Shown: positions 1-8,097 of the stretch, one piece after another
Layout: each line of letters starts with the position of its first letter
How positions within the stretch are numbered: position 1 is the first letter of the stretch
Assembly: GCF_014640635.1 (NCBI RefSeq)
Contig: NZ_BMHI01000006.1
Coordinates: forward strand, 186,001-250,000
Direction of reading: 5' to 3'
Length of the DNA stretch: 64,000 nt
From: Flexivirga endophytica
GTDB taxonomy: Bacteria; Actinomycetota; Actinomycetes; Actinomycetales; Dermatophilaceae
The notes under the pieces: model-generated
What the model saw: the letters and a program-made list of their open reading frames with translations, nothing else
Database searches by the model: none
What the model was told of the DNA's origin: nothing
Program-made: the position numbers and the translations under genes

Positions 1-479
1 ATGGCCAGTGCCGCCCGGGTCGCGGCAGCGGCGACATTGGGCGCGACGTTGCGGGTGTGCAGCACCACTCCGGCCGGCTTGCGTTCGATCCGGGTCGGGG
101 GATGGGCGGCGGCAACGGCTTCCAACGCAGTGGACGCCGCGCGCAATCGCTGCCGCGCCGCGTCGTCGAAGCCGACGTCCAGTGGTAACGGGCGGTCCGA
201 CTCCGCGCCGTGCGAGCCGACCAGCACGATGGCGTCCTCGGCGCTCACGCCCGTCAGTACCTGCAGTGCCGCCAGGTGGCGGCCCGACACGATGGCGACG
301 AAAGTGCCTGGCAGTTGGGCGAGTTCGCGCAGAAGGTCCATCGAGCCGGCGATGGGTGTCGATGTGGACGGGTCCGCGACGATCGGCGCCAGCACCCCGT
401 CGAAATCGGTGGCGACCAGGATCGGCCCGGAGCCGGCGAACGCGCTGAGCGCACCCTGCAGTCGAGGATCGAGACTCAC
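1..479 (-). CDS. otsB: Trehalose-6-phosphate phosphatase, partial (3' end outside window)
   Basis: HAD-superfamily phosphatase that removes phosphate from trehalose-6-phosphate, the second step of cytosolic trehalose synthesis. About 159 N-terminal residues are visible before the window edge. The HAD nucleophile loop DFDGVLAPI lies near residue 25, and IVSGR and VGSHGAE follow, as expected for OtsB. I chose the GTG start at 479 because it overlaps the otsA stop codon in a GTGA (4 bp), giving otsA-otsB translational coupling. The C-terminal catalytic motifs cannot be checked. Confidence 0.88.
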   Translation of the reverse strand, partial: MSLDPRLQGALSAFAGSGPILVATDFDGVLAPIVADPSTSTPIAGSMDLLRELAQLPGTFVAIVSGRHLAALQVLTGVSAEDAIVLVGSHGAESDRPLPLDVGFDDAARQRLRAASTALEAVAAAHPPTRIERKPAGVVLHTRNVAPNVAAAATRAALA

Positions 480-1969
480 GGCTGCCTCGGAGCCGCCGCG
501 AGGTTGCTGAGGAAGCGCTCCGCCCAGTGCTGGACGTCGTGTCGCTGCACCTGCCGGTGCATCGCCCGCATGCGTCGGGCCCGCTCCTCCGGCGATGCCT
601 CGATGGCCCGCGTGATCGTCCGCTTGGTGCGTGCGATGTCATGCGGGTTGCACAAGTAGGACTGCTTGAGTTCGTTTGCGGCACCGGTGAATTCGCTCAG
701 GACCAGTGCACCGCTGTGGTCGTGCGCGGCGACATACTCCTTGGCGACGAGATTCATCCCGTCGCGGAGCGGCGTCACCAGCATGACGTCCGCGGCGACG
801 AACATCGCGGCCATCTCCTCCCGTGGGAACGACCGGTGCAAGTAGGTGACAGGCGGCGCTCCGAAGATGGCGTGCTCACCGTTGATCCGGCCGACGGTCT
901 GCTCGACCTCACTCTTGATGTGCTGGTATGCGTCGAGCCGCTCGCGGCTCGGCGTGGCCACCTGGATGAACTTCGTCTCGGTCGGATCCAGCGTTCCCTC
1001 CCGGTACATCTCCTCCAGTGCTTTCAGGCGGTGCCGGATGCCCTTGGTGTAGTCGAGCCGGTCGATTCCGAGGAGCAGGTGCTCGGGGTTGCCGAGCTGT
1101 TTGCGGATCTCGGCCGCGCGCTCCTGCACCCCGGACGTCTCCGCAAGCTCTGCCATCCCGGCCGTGTCGATCGAGATCGGGACGGCTGCAGCCCGGCACT
1201 CATGCCCGTCCGGGGCGTGCACGACGTCGGCCTTCACCGATATGTCGTCGTCCACGAGAAGCTGACGGCAGGCACGCAGGAAGTTCTGTGCATCCGTGCG
1301 GCGTTGAAAACCAAGGAAATCGGCGCCGAGCAGACCCCGCAGCATTGCGTCGCGCGCCGGCAGCTGCATGAAGAGCTCGACCGGCGGGAACGGGATGTGG
1401 TTGAACCAGCCGATCCGCAGGTCCGGCCGCAACTCGCGCAGGAGCTGCGGCACCTGCTGCAGCTGGTAGTCGTGCACCCAGACCGTGGCGTTCTTCGCCG
1501 CGAGACCGGCCGCGGTCTCCGCGAAACGCCGGTTGACGCCGTCATACGCCGACTGCCAGCGGCGTCGGAAGGTCGGGGGCACGATCACGTCGTGGTAGAG
1601 CGGCCACAGCGAGGCGTTGCTGAAGCCCTCGTAGTAGTCGCGGACCTCCTCGGCGCTCAGTGCGACCGGGTGCAGTGACATGCCGCCCTGCTCGAACGCG
1701 GCCGGAGCCTTGCCGGGGACACCGGACCAACCGATCCATGCGCCGTCCCGGCCGCTCATGACCGACTCCATCGCGGTGACCAGGCCGCCGGGGCTGCGGC
1801 GCCATACCGAACGGCCACCCTCACGGACCCGGTCGACCGGAAGTCGGTTGGCGGCGATCACCAGATCGAACGTGTCCTGTGGCAACTGGCACAACCCTTC
1901 TGAGTTGATGCGGCGTCGATGCGGCACGGCGCCGCCGTCGCCCACACTGTATGACGACGAGGTAGCCAC
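476..1969 (-). CDS. otsA: Alpha,alpha-trehalose-phosphate synthase (GT20)
   Basis: Cytosolic glycosyltransferase of family 20 joining UDP- or GDP-glucose to glucose-6-phosphate to make trehalose-6-phosphate, the substrate of the coupled otsB. The 497-residue length is normal. Family blocks seen are VIAANRLPV near residue 37, VWVHDYQLQQVPQLLR, GWFNHIPFPP, LLGIDRLDYTKGI and LRDGMNLVAKEY. The GTG at 1969 gives a poorly conserved leader of about 34 residues, so the true start could lie slightly downstream. Product family is certain; regulation is not apparent from the sequence. Confidence 0.93.
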   Translation of the reverse strand: MATSSSYSVGDGGAVPHRRRINSEGLCQLPQDTFDLVIAANRLPVDRVREGGRSVWRRSPGGLVTAMESVMSGRDGAWIGWSGVPGKAPAAFEQGGMSLHPVALSAEEVRDYYEGFSNASLWPLYHDVIVPPTFRRRWQSAYDGVNRRFAETAAGLAAKNATVWVHDYQLQQVPQLLRELRPDLRIGWFNHIPFPPVELFMQLPARDAMLRGLLGADFLGFQRRTDAQNFLRACRQLLVDDDISVKADVVHAPDGHECRAAAVPISIDTAGMAELAETSGVQERAAEIRKQLGNPEHLLLGIDRLDYTKGIRHRLKALEEMYREGTLDPTETKFIQVATPSRERLDAYQHIKSEVEQTVGRINGEHAIFGAPPVTYLHRSFPREEMAAMFVAADVMLVTPLRDGMNLVAKEYVAAHDHSGALVLSEFTGAANELKQSYLCNPHDIARTKRTITRAIEASPEERARRMRAMHRQVQRHDVQHWAERFLSNLAAAPRQP

Positions 1970-2087
1970 CTACCCCGCCGGCAGTCCGCCGCCAAGGGCG
2001 CCTGGAACTCGGTGTGAACGCAGGAGGGCGACATACCGCGGCAGCCTGATCATGGCCACTTCACCGTCGGGGGCGTTACCGTGGAAC

Positions 2088-2513
2088 ATGCGCATCCAAG
2101 AGTTGCTCAAGGGCAAGGGATCGGACGTCGTCACCGTCACGTCCGACACGACCGTCGGCCAGCTGGTGCGGACGCTCGCCGATCACCGGATAGGTGCCGT
2201 CCTCGTGATGGACGGTGACACCATCGCCGGCATCATCAGCGAGCGCGACGTGGTGCGTGCGCTGCCTGATGGTGTCGAAGGACTGCTGGAGCGGCCTGTG
2301 TCGACCCTCATGACCAGTGATGTCGTCACGTGCTCGCCGGGCGACGAGGTCAGCTCGCTGGCTGCCTCGATGACCGAGCACCGCTTCCGGCACCTGCCGG
2401 TCGTGCAGGGCGACAAACTGGTCGGCATCGTCAGCATCGGCGACATCGTCAAGTTCCGGCTCGAGGAGCTGCAGGGCGAGCGCGACCAGCTGGAGTCCTA
2501 CATCACCTCCTGA
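2088..2513 (+). CDS. CBS-domain pair protein
   Basis: A 141-residue protein made almost wholly of two CBS domains (about residues 8-60 and 72-125), with typical core phrases IGAVLVMDGDTIAGIISERD and FRHLPVVQGDKLVGIVSIGD. Such stand-alone pairs bind adenosine nucleotides and act as energy sensors; the partner is unknown here. The start MRIQELLKGKGSDVV at 2088 matches the usual beginning of the family; an upstream ATG at 2052 would add 12 atypical residues. It lies divergently from otsA and upstream of a kinase gene. Confidence 0.85.
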   Translation: MRIQELLKGKGSDVVTVTSDTTVGQLVRTLADHRIGAVLVMDGDTIAGIISERDVVRALPDGVEGLLERPVSTLMTSDVVTCSPGDEVSSLAASMTEHRFRHLPVVQGDKLVGIVSIGDIVKFRLEELQGERDQLESYITS

Positions 2514-2605
2514 GGAACCCACTGACACCGGGACTGATCAGGACGTGGGCCCGGTCACTCCGGGCGGTCCGGGGCGTCATACACGGGGTCTCGTTCGTTG
2601 TCGCA

Positions 2606-2611
2606 TACCGT
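2606..2611 (+). promoter_or_regulatory. Candidate -10 box for a leaderless start of the kinase gene
   Basis: TACCGT ends 7 nt before the ATG at 2619 and no Shine-Dalgarno sequence is visible, the usual arrangement of leaderless actinobacterial transcripts. Inferred from sequence only. Confidence 0.35.
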
Positions 2612-2618
2612 GGACTTC

Positions 2619-4385
2619 ATGACTGCAGATCGCCACTCGGACCCCGGCATACCCGGGGACAGTGGCACGCACCGACTGCCGGTCATCCAGAGCACGGATG
2701 ACAACGACCGACGGGTCGACCAGGGCCGCATCGGCGACTACGAGCTGATCCGCAAGATCGGCGAGGGCGGCATGGGTGTCGTCTACAAGGCGCTCGATGC
2801 CGACGGGCAGGCCGTCGCGCTGAAGGTGCTGCGAGCGCACATCGCACACGACCGTGGCGCCCGCGAGCGGCTGCGCCGCGAGGTCAGCACACTGGTGCGG
2901 GTGCGGTCGCCGCACGTCGCGGCCTTCCTCGACGCGGATGTCGACGGGGACAACCCCTATCTGGTCACCAGTTTCGTGCCCGGCGCCGCACTCGACGAGG
3001 TCGTCGAGGGCGACGGGCCGTTCGGCGCCGCCCGGTTGGCCCGGCTGGGTCGAGGGTTGGCCGACGCGCTCGGTGAGATCCACGACGCCGGCATCGTGCA
3101 CCGCGACCTCAAACCCGGCAACGTGCTGATGGTCGGTGACGACCCGGTGCTGATCGACTTCGGCATCGCGCACGTCGCCGACGACTCCCGACTGACCTCG
3201 ACGGGCCTGGTCATGGGCACGCCCGGTTATCTCTCCCCGGAGATCGTCGAAGGTGACGCGGTCACCGAGGCGACCGACTGGTGGGGTTGGGCGGCCACTC
3301 TCGCGTATGCCGCCAGCGGCCGTGCGCCCTTCGGTCGTGGCCCGATGCCGGTGGTGCTCGATCGCGTATGCCGCGGCGAATACGACCTCAGCGGAGTCGA
3401 CCCGCGCCTGCGGCCGTTGCTCGAAGCGGCTCTGGATCCTGACGCGTCACGACGGCCGGCGGCGCGGGACGTGTTGTCCGCGCTCGACCTCTTCGCGACC
3501 GGCGGTCACACCGGCGAGCTGCCGGTCCTCGGACAACGTCGACCACCCGCCGAGCGTCGCGACCGGCGCGCGCCGTCGACGGAGCGACTGGCCAACGCAC
3601 GGCCGCTCACGGATCACTCGAAAGCGCCCGTGCAACCGGATCCGACCGAGCGATTCGGTCCGCAGGTCGGTCCGCATGCGCGCGGACACGTGGTCCGCCC
3701 GGCCGACGATCGGCCGGTCCCCTCGGTAGCGCCGGGGCGCTTCGTGCCGCCGCGGGACCCGCGCATCGGTCAGCCCTCACGCACCGGGACGCTCGCCGCA
3801 CTGCTGGTGGCGGTCACCGGCATCAGCGCGGTGTTGCCGACGGTCGGCATCACGCTGCTGGTGCTCTGGGCGATCGCGGCGCGCTGGTGCGACAAGTCGA
3901 TCACCTCGATGGTGCTGCGGCGCTACAGCTCCGGGCCGCGCAGGTCCGACACGTTCGTCGCGGCCGTCGCGTCGCCGTGGCACGGCGTGATCGCGGCGCT
4001 CGCGACCTTGCTGACCGTGCTCATCCCGGCCTTCGTCGGAGGATGTACGGCGGCGGCCGTCGCGCTGATCTATTCGATGGTCGAGGACGACTCGGTCTAC
4101 CTCGGCCGGCCCCTGCCTCTTGCCGTCGGCGTGCTGATCGGTGCAGTGGTGATGTGGTGGGGACCTGGCGGCATACCCCTGCGACGTGGGTCGCGCAGCA
4201 TCGTGCGTGGGGTCGTGCGCGGTCAGCCGTTGACCCAGATCATCATCGGGCTCTGCGTCGTGCTTGCCCTGGCGGGAACCGTCTTCGCGCTGACCCACCT
4301 GACGTCAGGCGCCGCCTGGTGGCCGATCAGCAGCGATTCGAGCCTGCAGTTGCAACTCGCCCTCGGCCGGCCGATCGGCAACTAG
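2619..4385 (+). CDS. Membrane-anchored Ser/Thr protein kinase (PknB type, no PASTA)
   Basis: 588-residue Hanks-type kinase. The glycine loop GEGGMG is near residue 47, the ATP lysine is in ALKVL near 70, the catalytic loop HRDLKPGN near 160 and the DFG near 179, followed by GTPGYLSPE; all key residues are intact. After a charged linker of about 130 residues, the C-terminal third holds roughly four to six hydrophobic segments. There are no PASTA repeats, so this is not the cell-division PknB itself. It probably signals from the inner face of the membrane. A TTG at 2598 is the alternative start, but the ATG at 2619 has a leaderless-type -10 box. Confidence 0.88.
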   Translation: MTADRHSDPGIPGDSGTHRLPVIQSTDDNDRRVDQGRIGDYELIRKIGEGGMGVVYKALDADGQAVALKVLRAHIAHDRGARERLRREVSTLVRVRSPHVAAFLDADVDGDNPYLVTSFVPGAALDEVVEGDGPFGAARLARLGRGLADALGEIHDAGIVHRDLKPGNVLMVGDDPVLIDFGIAHVADDSRLTSTGLVMGTPGYLSPEIVEGDAVTEATDWWGWAATLAYAASGRAPFGRGPMPVVLDRVCRGEYDLSGVDPRLRPLLEAALDPDASRRPAARDVLSALDLFATGGHTGELPVLGQRRPPAERRDRRAPSTERLANARPLTDHSKAPVQPDPTERFGPQVGPHARGHVVRPADDRPVPSVAPGRFVPPRDPRIGQPSRTGTLAALLVAVTGISAVLPTVGITLLVLWAIAARWCDKSITSMVLRRYSSGPRRSDTFVAAVASPWHGVIAALATLLTVLIPAFVGGCTAAAVALIYSMVEDDSVYLGRPLPLAVGVLIGAVVMWWGPGGIPLRRGSRSIVRGVVRGQPLTQIIIGLCVVLALAGTVFALTHLTSGAAWWPISSDSSLQLQLALGRPIGN

Positions 4386-4437
4386 CCGATATCAGGCCAC
4401 GCTCAGCTGACACATACCGCGCACCGGCCGTCGGTCC

Positions 4438-4443
4438 TACGCT
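4438..4443 (+). promoter_or_regulatory. Candidate -10 box, leaderless start of the exporter gene
   Basis: TACGCT stands 6 nt before the GTG at 4450, with no ribosome binding site between. Suggests a leaderless mRNA; inference from spacing. Confidence 0.33.
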
Positions 4444-4449
4444 GAGCGG

Positions 4450-5955
4450 GTGGACGAGGTTCAGGACACCGACCCCGGCGGGCTGCCGGTCACCGGTCGC
4501 CGCATGCGCTTCCTGCAGGGCGAGCCGGTCACCGAGCCGTTGCCGATCGCGGACAGCCTGCGGCACACGCCATACCGGGACCCTCGCACGATGGAGGCGC
4601 CCGAGCAGGAGGCGTCGGTCCGTGGCGCCCTCGAGTTGTCGGTCCGGGTCGGTGAACTACTGCTCCGCTGCGGTGCCGGCACCCGCGATGTCGAGGCGGC
4701 CGTGGTGGCCGTCGCCGCTGCGGCCGGGCTGCGGCGACTGGAGGTCGACATCACGAACCAGTCGCTGCTCGTGCAGGCACCGACACCTGCCGGGGTGCCG
4801 GTCACGCTCCTTCGCGTGGTGCGCTCCAACACCCGAGATTTCGCACGCCTGACCGCCATACACGGTTTGGTCGAGGAACTGGTCGCCGGCGGCATCGACG
4901 ACGTGGATGCCGCGACGCGCAAACTGCGCCGGATCCAGCGCACCGCCCGGTTGTACCCGCGCTGGTTGGTCGGCCTCGGGTATGCCGGGCTGGCCGGATC
5001 CGTCTGCGCGCTGCTCGGCGGGCACGTTATGGCGATCGTTGTCGCCGTCATCTCGGCACTCGTCGTCGACCGCATCGGGCGTGCGTTGGGCAAGCGCGGG
5101 GTGCCGTCGTTCTACTCAGCGGCGGCGGGTGCCGCTGCGTCGGTGTTGCTGGCGTGGCTCGGTTACCTGGTGGCCATCCACGGCTGGCTCGGACTGAGCA
5201 TGCCCCCAACGGATTTCGCGTATGCCGTCGCAGCGGGAATCGTCGTCCTGTTGCCGGGGCGCGCGATGGCGTCGGCGGTCGAGGACGCGATCACCGGCTA
5301 TCCGGTGACCGGTGCGGGACGACTCCTCACGGTGCTGCTCTCGACGTCGGGCATCATCGTCGGCATCGCAGCCGGGCTGTCCTTCACACTCCGACTGGAC
5401 CGGGCTCTGGATCTCGATCTCACCGCGCCGAAGGCGCTGTCCTTCGGCTCCGAGCCGGCCGTGCTGTGGCTGCGGGTGATGTGTGGCGCCATCGGTGCCA
5501 CCTGCAGTGCGGTGACGGCGCGGGTGCAGCCGCGGCACCTGTTGCCGGCCGGGCTGCTCGGCGCGATCGGGCTCTTCTTGTCGGGAGGGCTGTCGAGCTC
5601 GCTCGGGCTGGGCGGCTTCCGGCTGGGGGCGACGACCTCGATCGCGGTGGCGGCGATCGCGATCGGTATCGCCGGCCGACTGATCGGCCTGCGTCTCGGT
5701 GCGCCGGCGCTCGTGCTGGTCGTCCCGGCCGTCTCGCCGCTGCTGCCCGGCCTGCGCATCTTCCGGGGCATGTATGACGCCGTGACCGGCAGCATCGTCG
5801 GTAACTCGGTCGCCACTCAGGGGCAGGCGGTCAGCACGCTGATGGGCGCCGCCGCGGTGGCCCTGGCGATCAGCACCGGCGTGGTGATGGGCGACGTGCT
5901 CTCGGCGCCGTTGGATCGCCAGGCGTTGCACCGGCGACGGGTCCGGCGGCGCTGA
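4450..5955 (+). CDS. Threonine/serine exporter family protein (ThrE-like)
   Basis: 501-residue integral membrane protein combining the DUF1212 domain (about residues 50-300, with the early conserved stretch LLLRCGAGTRDVEAA) and a C-terminal ThrE-type membrane domain, ten or so hydrophobic helices in total. The family exports threonine and serine from the cytoplasm in Corynebacterium; substrate here is inferred from family only. The C-terminus is Arg-rich (RRRVRRR). It follows the kinase gene with a 64-bp gap, so they may be separately transcribed. Confidence 0.83.
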   Translation: MDEVQDTDPGGLPVTGRRMRFLQGEPVTEPLPIADSLRHTPYRDPRTMEAPEQEASVRGALELSVRVGELLLRCGAGTRDVEAAVVAVAAAAGLRRLEVDITNQSLLVQAPTPAGVPVTLLRVVRSNTRDFARLTAIHGLVEELVAGGIDDVDAATRKLRRIQRTARLYPRWLVGLGYAGLAGSVCALLGGHVMAIVVAVISALVVDRIGRALGKRGVPSFYSAAAGAAASVLLAWLGYLVAIHGWLGLSMPPTDFAYAVAAGIVVLLPGRAMASAVEDAITGYPVTGAGRLLTVLLSTSGIIVGIAAGLSFTLRLDRALDLDLTAPKALSFGSEPAVLWLRVMCGAIGATCSAVTARVQPRHLLPAGLLGAIGLFLSGGLSSSLGLGGFRLGATTSIAVAAIAIGIAGRLIGLRLGAPALVLVVPAVSPLLPGLRIFRGMYDAVTGSIVGNSVATQGQAVSTLMGAAAVALAISTGVVMGDVLSAPLDRQALHRRRVRRR

Positions 5956-6297
5956 GTTGCGCCGGCCGCGTCCACAAGTCTCAACGATTGCGGGCCGGGC
6001 ACGTGACTTCACCGATTCGGGTGCACAAGCCTCGACGGTCGCGGGAAGAGGCCCGTATGGCGCCGTCCGGCGTACTTTTTCGCGCGCAGTCGCGCAGCAA
6101 CAGCTCAAAGGCATCGCATGCCGCGCCAACAGCGGGAACTACACGCTTGTAATTTTACCTTTCCACCCGGCGTGTCGGCTTGAGTTTTCCACCGAAGCTT
6201 CACTCGTACCTTGTGTCACATGCGTCATTCCCGTAACGTGCGTGACGCTTCGGGGCCCGAGAACCGACCGCCAGGTTCGTCAGGAAAGGACACGACC
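5956..6297. other. 342-bp intergenic leader region before rpf
   Basis: No gene is supported. It is locally AT-rich (around 6150-6215). Close to the rpf start lie the direct repeats GTAACG (6233-6238) and GTGACG (6242-6247), within a larger inverted arrangement GCGTCA (from 6222) / TGACGC (to 6248). MtrA, known to control rpf genes in mycobacteria, recognises GTAAC-like repeats, so this is a plausible but unproven operator. I looked for a c-di-AMP (ydaO) riboswitch, common before rpf genes, and saw none. Confidence 0.35.
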
Positions 6298-7035
6298 TTG
6301 CCTTACACACCGCGTCACAAGACGGATCGACCGTCCGTCGCAGGCCGGCGCGCCATGGGTGCCGTCATGGCGTCCGCGACCACTGTCGGAGCCGGATTGG
6401 CAACGGCTGCGCATGCCAAGGCGGACGCACCGTGGAACGTCTGGGACCGGGTCGCGAGCTGCGAGTCCGGCAACAACTGGTCCATCAACACCGGCAACGG
6501 TTTCTACGGTGGTCTGCAGTTCACCAAGTCCACCTGGCAGGCGTTCGGCGGCGCGAAGTACGCCTCCAGCGCGCAGTACGCCACCCGCGATCAGCAGATC
6601 TATGTCGCCCAGGCGACGCTGCGGGTCCAGGGCCCGGGCGCCTGGCCGGTCTGCTCCAAGAAGGCCGGGCTCACCCGCGCCAACGGGGCGGCCGTGCGGG
6701 TCGACCCGGGCAGCGGCACCAAGCCGGCGCCCACGCCCGCACCTCCGTCGCGTGGCGGAAACCGTGCGCTGGTCATCGACGGCATCATCGGCCCGCTCAC
6801 CACGGCGTCGACGCAGCACTGGCTAGGTGTCCGCCAGGACGGCGCCAACCGGCTCAACTCGCGCACGATCGTCGCCCTGCAGGCGCGGCTCGGTGTGCAC
6901 CAGGACGGTGTTGTCGGTCCGGTCACGACCGCCGCGATGCAGCGTTACCTCGGTATCGCCCGCGATGGCGGTAGCCACTTCAACTACCGCACCGCCGTTG
7001 CGCTGCAGAAGTACCTCAACTCGAAGGGCATGTAG
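6298..7035 (+). CDS. Resuscitation-promoting factor with C-terminal wall-binding-like repeats
   Basis: 245-residue secreted muralytic enzyme. After a signal peptide (about residues 1-40, ending ATAAHA) comes the lysozyme-like Rpf domain WDRVASCESGNNW with the catalytic Glu in CESG and the two expected cysteines. A Pro-rich linker leads to two similar C-terminal repeats of about 45 residues, each with DG(I/V)(I/V)GP(L/V)TTA, which look like peptidoglycan-binding modules. The TTG start at 6298 is chosen because AGGAAAGGA lies 7 nt upstream; an ATG at 6211 would put an unlikely leader before the signal peptide. Family role: cleaves peptidoglycan to promote regrowth. Confidence 0.87.
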   Translation: MPYTPRHKTDRPSVAGRRAMGAVMASATTVGAGLATAAHAKADAPWNVWDRVASCESGNNWSINTGNGFYGGLQFTKSTWQAFGGAKYASSAQYATRDQQIYVAQATLRVQGPGAWPVCSKKAGLTRANGAAVRVDPGSGTKPAPTPAPPSRGGNRALVIDGIIGPLTTASTQHWLGVRQDGANRLNSRTIVALQARLGVHQDGVVGPVTTAAMQRYLGIARDGGSHFNYRTAVALQKYLNSKGM

Positions 7036-7056
7036 CTGATCCAGTCCGAGCTCTGT

Positions 7057-7150
7057 GCCGAGAGGATAGGCAACGCACCGAAAGGATAGGCAATTCGAGC
7101 GATCAGAGCCCGAATTGCCTGTCCTCTCGGCGATGGGGTGTCCTCTCGGC
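7057..7150. repeat. Nested stem-loop repeat, family 2, copy A
   Basis: Four copies of a CCGARAGGAYAGG-like word, two in each orientation, form an inner stem (CCGAAAGGATAGGCAATTCG with CGAATTGCCTGTCCTCTCGG) enclosed by an outer one (GCCGAGAGGATAGG with TGTCCTCTCGGC). It lies between the convergent rpf and prpB genes. A second copy of the same architecture is at 62255-62348. Confidence 0.8.
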
Positions 7151-7173
7151 AAGAGGTGGCGGCGGCCTACGCG

Positions 7174-7208
7174 AGAGCGGCCCGTGCACGGAATGCACGG
7201 GCCGCTCT
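7174..7208. terminator. Perfect 15-bp hairpin between convergent genes
   Basis: AGAGCGGCCCGTGCA pairs perfectly with its complement across the loop CGGAA. It sits 20 bp from the prpB stop and after rpf, so it may serve as a bidirectional terminator, though no clear T-tract follows. Confidence 0.6.
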
Positions 7209-7227
7209 TCGTGGGTATGACGAGAGG

Positions 7228-8097
7228 TCAGCTGCTATAGCGGTCGTTCAGGGCGTCCCAGGCCGGCTTGTCCACCAGGCGCTGCCGCTCGGCGAAACCG
7301 ACGACGAGGTTGTCCTCCTCGGTGACGCGGCCGGTGTCGCGCAGCGCGGTGAGGGCGTTCTGCATGCCGAAGACCGCTCCCTGCAGCGCAGCGTTGGCGT
7401 AGAGCACGATGCCGTAACCGGCCTCGGCCAGCTCCGCCGCCGACACCAGCGGCGTCTTGCCGCCGATGACCAGGTTGGCGATCAGCGGCTGGTCGACCAT
7501 GCCCGGCAGTGACAAGACCTGCTCGCGGTCGGTGAGTGCCTCGACGAAGAGGATGTCCGCGCCGGCCTCCCCGAACTGACGAGCACGCTCGACCGCTGCC
7601 TCGAAGCCGTCGACTGCGGCAGCGTCGGTGCGGGCCATGATCAGCAGGTTGTCATCCGTGCGAGCATCGACGGCGGCCTTGATCTTGTTGACCGCCTCGT
7701 CGGTGCGGATGACCGACTTGCCGTCGAAGTGACCGCAGCGCTTGGGGCTGACCTGGTCCTCGAATTGGATGCAGTCGGCGCCGGCGCGCTCGAGCACGCG
7801 GACCGTGTGCCGCACGTTGAGCGCGTTGCCGAAGCCGGTGTCGGCGTCGACCAGCAGCGGCAGGTCCACCGCGTCACGGATGCGGGCGGTGTGGTCGGCG
7901 ATCTCCGCCAGCCCCATGAAGCCCTGGTCCGGCAGACCGAGCGACATGTTGGTGACACCTGCACCCGTGACGTATGACGCCCGGTAGCCCAGGTCTTGAA
8001 TGACCTTGGCGGACAACGCGTTGAACGCGCCGGGGACGACGACTCCGGCGCGCTCCTGCACCAGCGCCTTGAGCTTCTCCTTGGTGGAGGGTTCCAT
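7228..8097 (-). CDS. prpB: 2-Methylisocitrate lyase
   Basis: 289-residue member of the isocitrate lyase/PEP mutase superfamily. It cleaves 2-methylisocitrate to pyruvate and succinate, the last step of the 2-methylcitrate cycle for propionyl-CoA. Seen: VPGAFNALSA, LLVDADTGFGN (metal-binding Asp), QFEDQVSPKRCGHFDGK with the catalytic Cys in KRCGH, and LIMARTDA. The ATG at 8097 overlaps the prpD stop as TGATG; a GTG at 8100 gives a 4-bp overlap and is equally possible. Third gene of prpC-prpD-prpB. Confidence 0.93.
   Translation of the reverse strand: MEPSTKEKLKALVQERAGVVVPGAFNALSAKVIQDLGYRASYVTGAGVTNMSLGLPDQGFMGLAEIADHTARIRDAVDLPLLVDADTGFGNALNVRHTVRVLERAGADCIQFEDQVSPKRCGHFDGKSVIRTDEAVNKIKAAVDARTDDNLLIMARTDAAAVDGFEAAVERARQFGEAGADILFVEALTDREQVLSLPGMVDQPLIANLVIGGKTPLVSAAELAEAGYGIVLYANAALQGAVFGMQNALTALRDTGRVTEEDNLVVGFAERQRLVDKPAWDALNDRYSS

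Noticed and set aside
5956..6297. ydaO-type c-di-AMP riboswitch before rpf
   Set aside because: Conserved riboswitch cores are not present.
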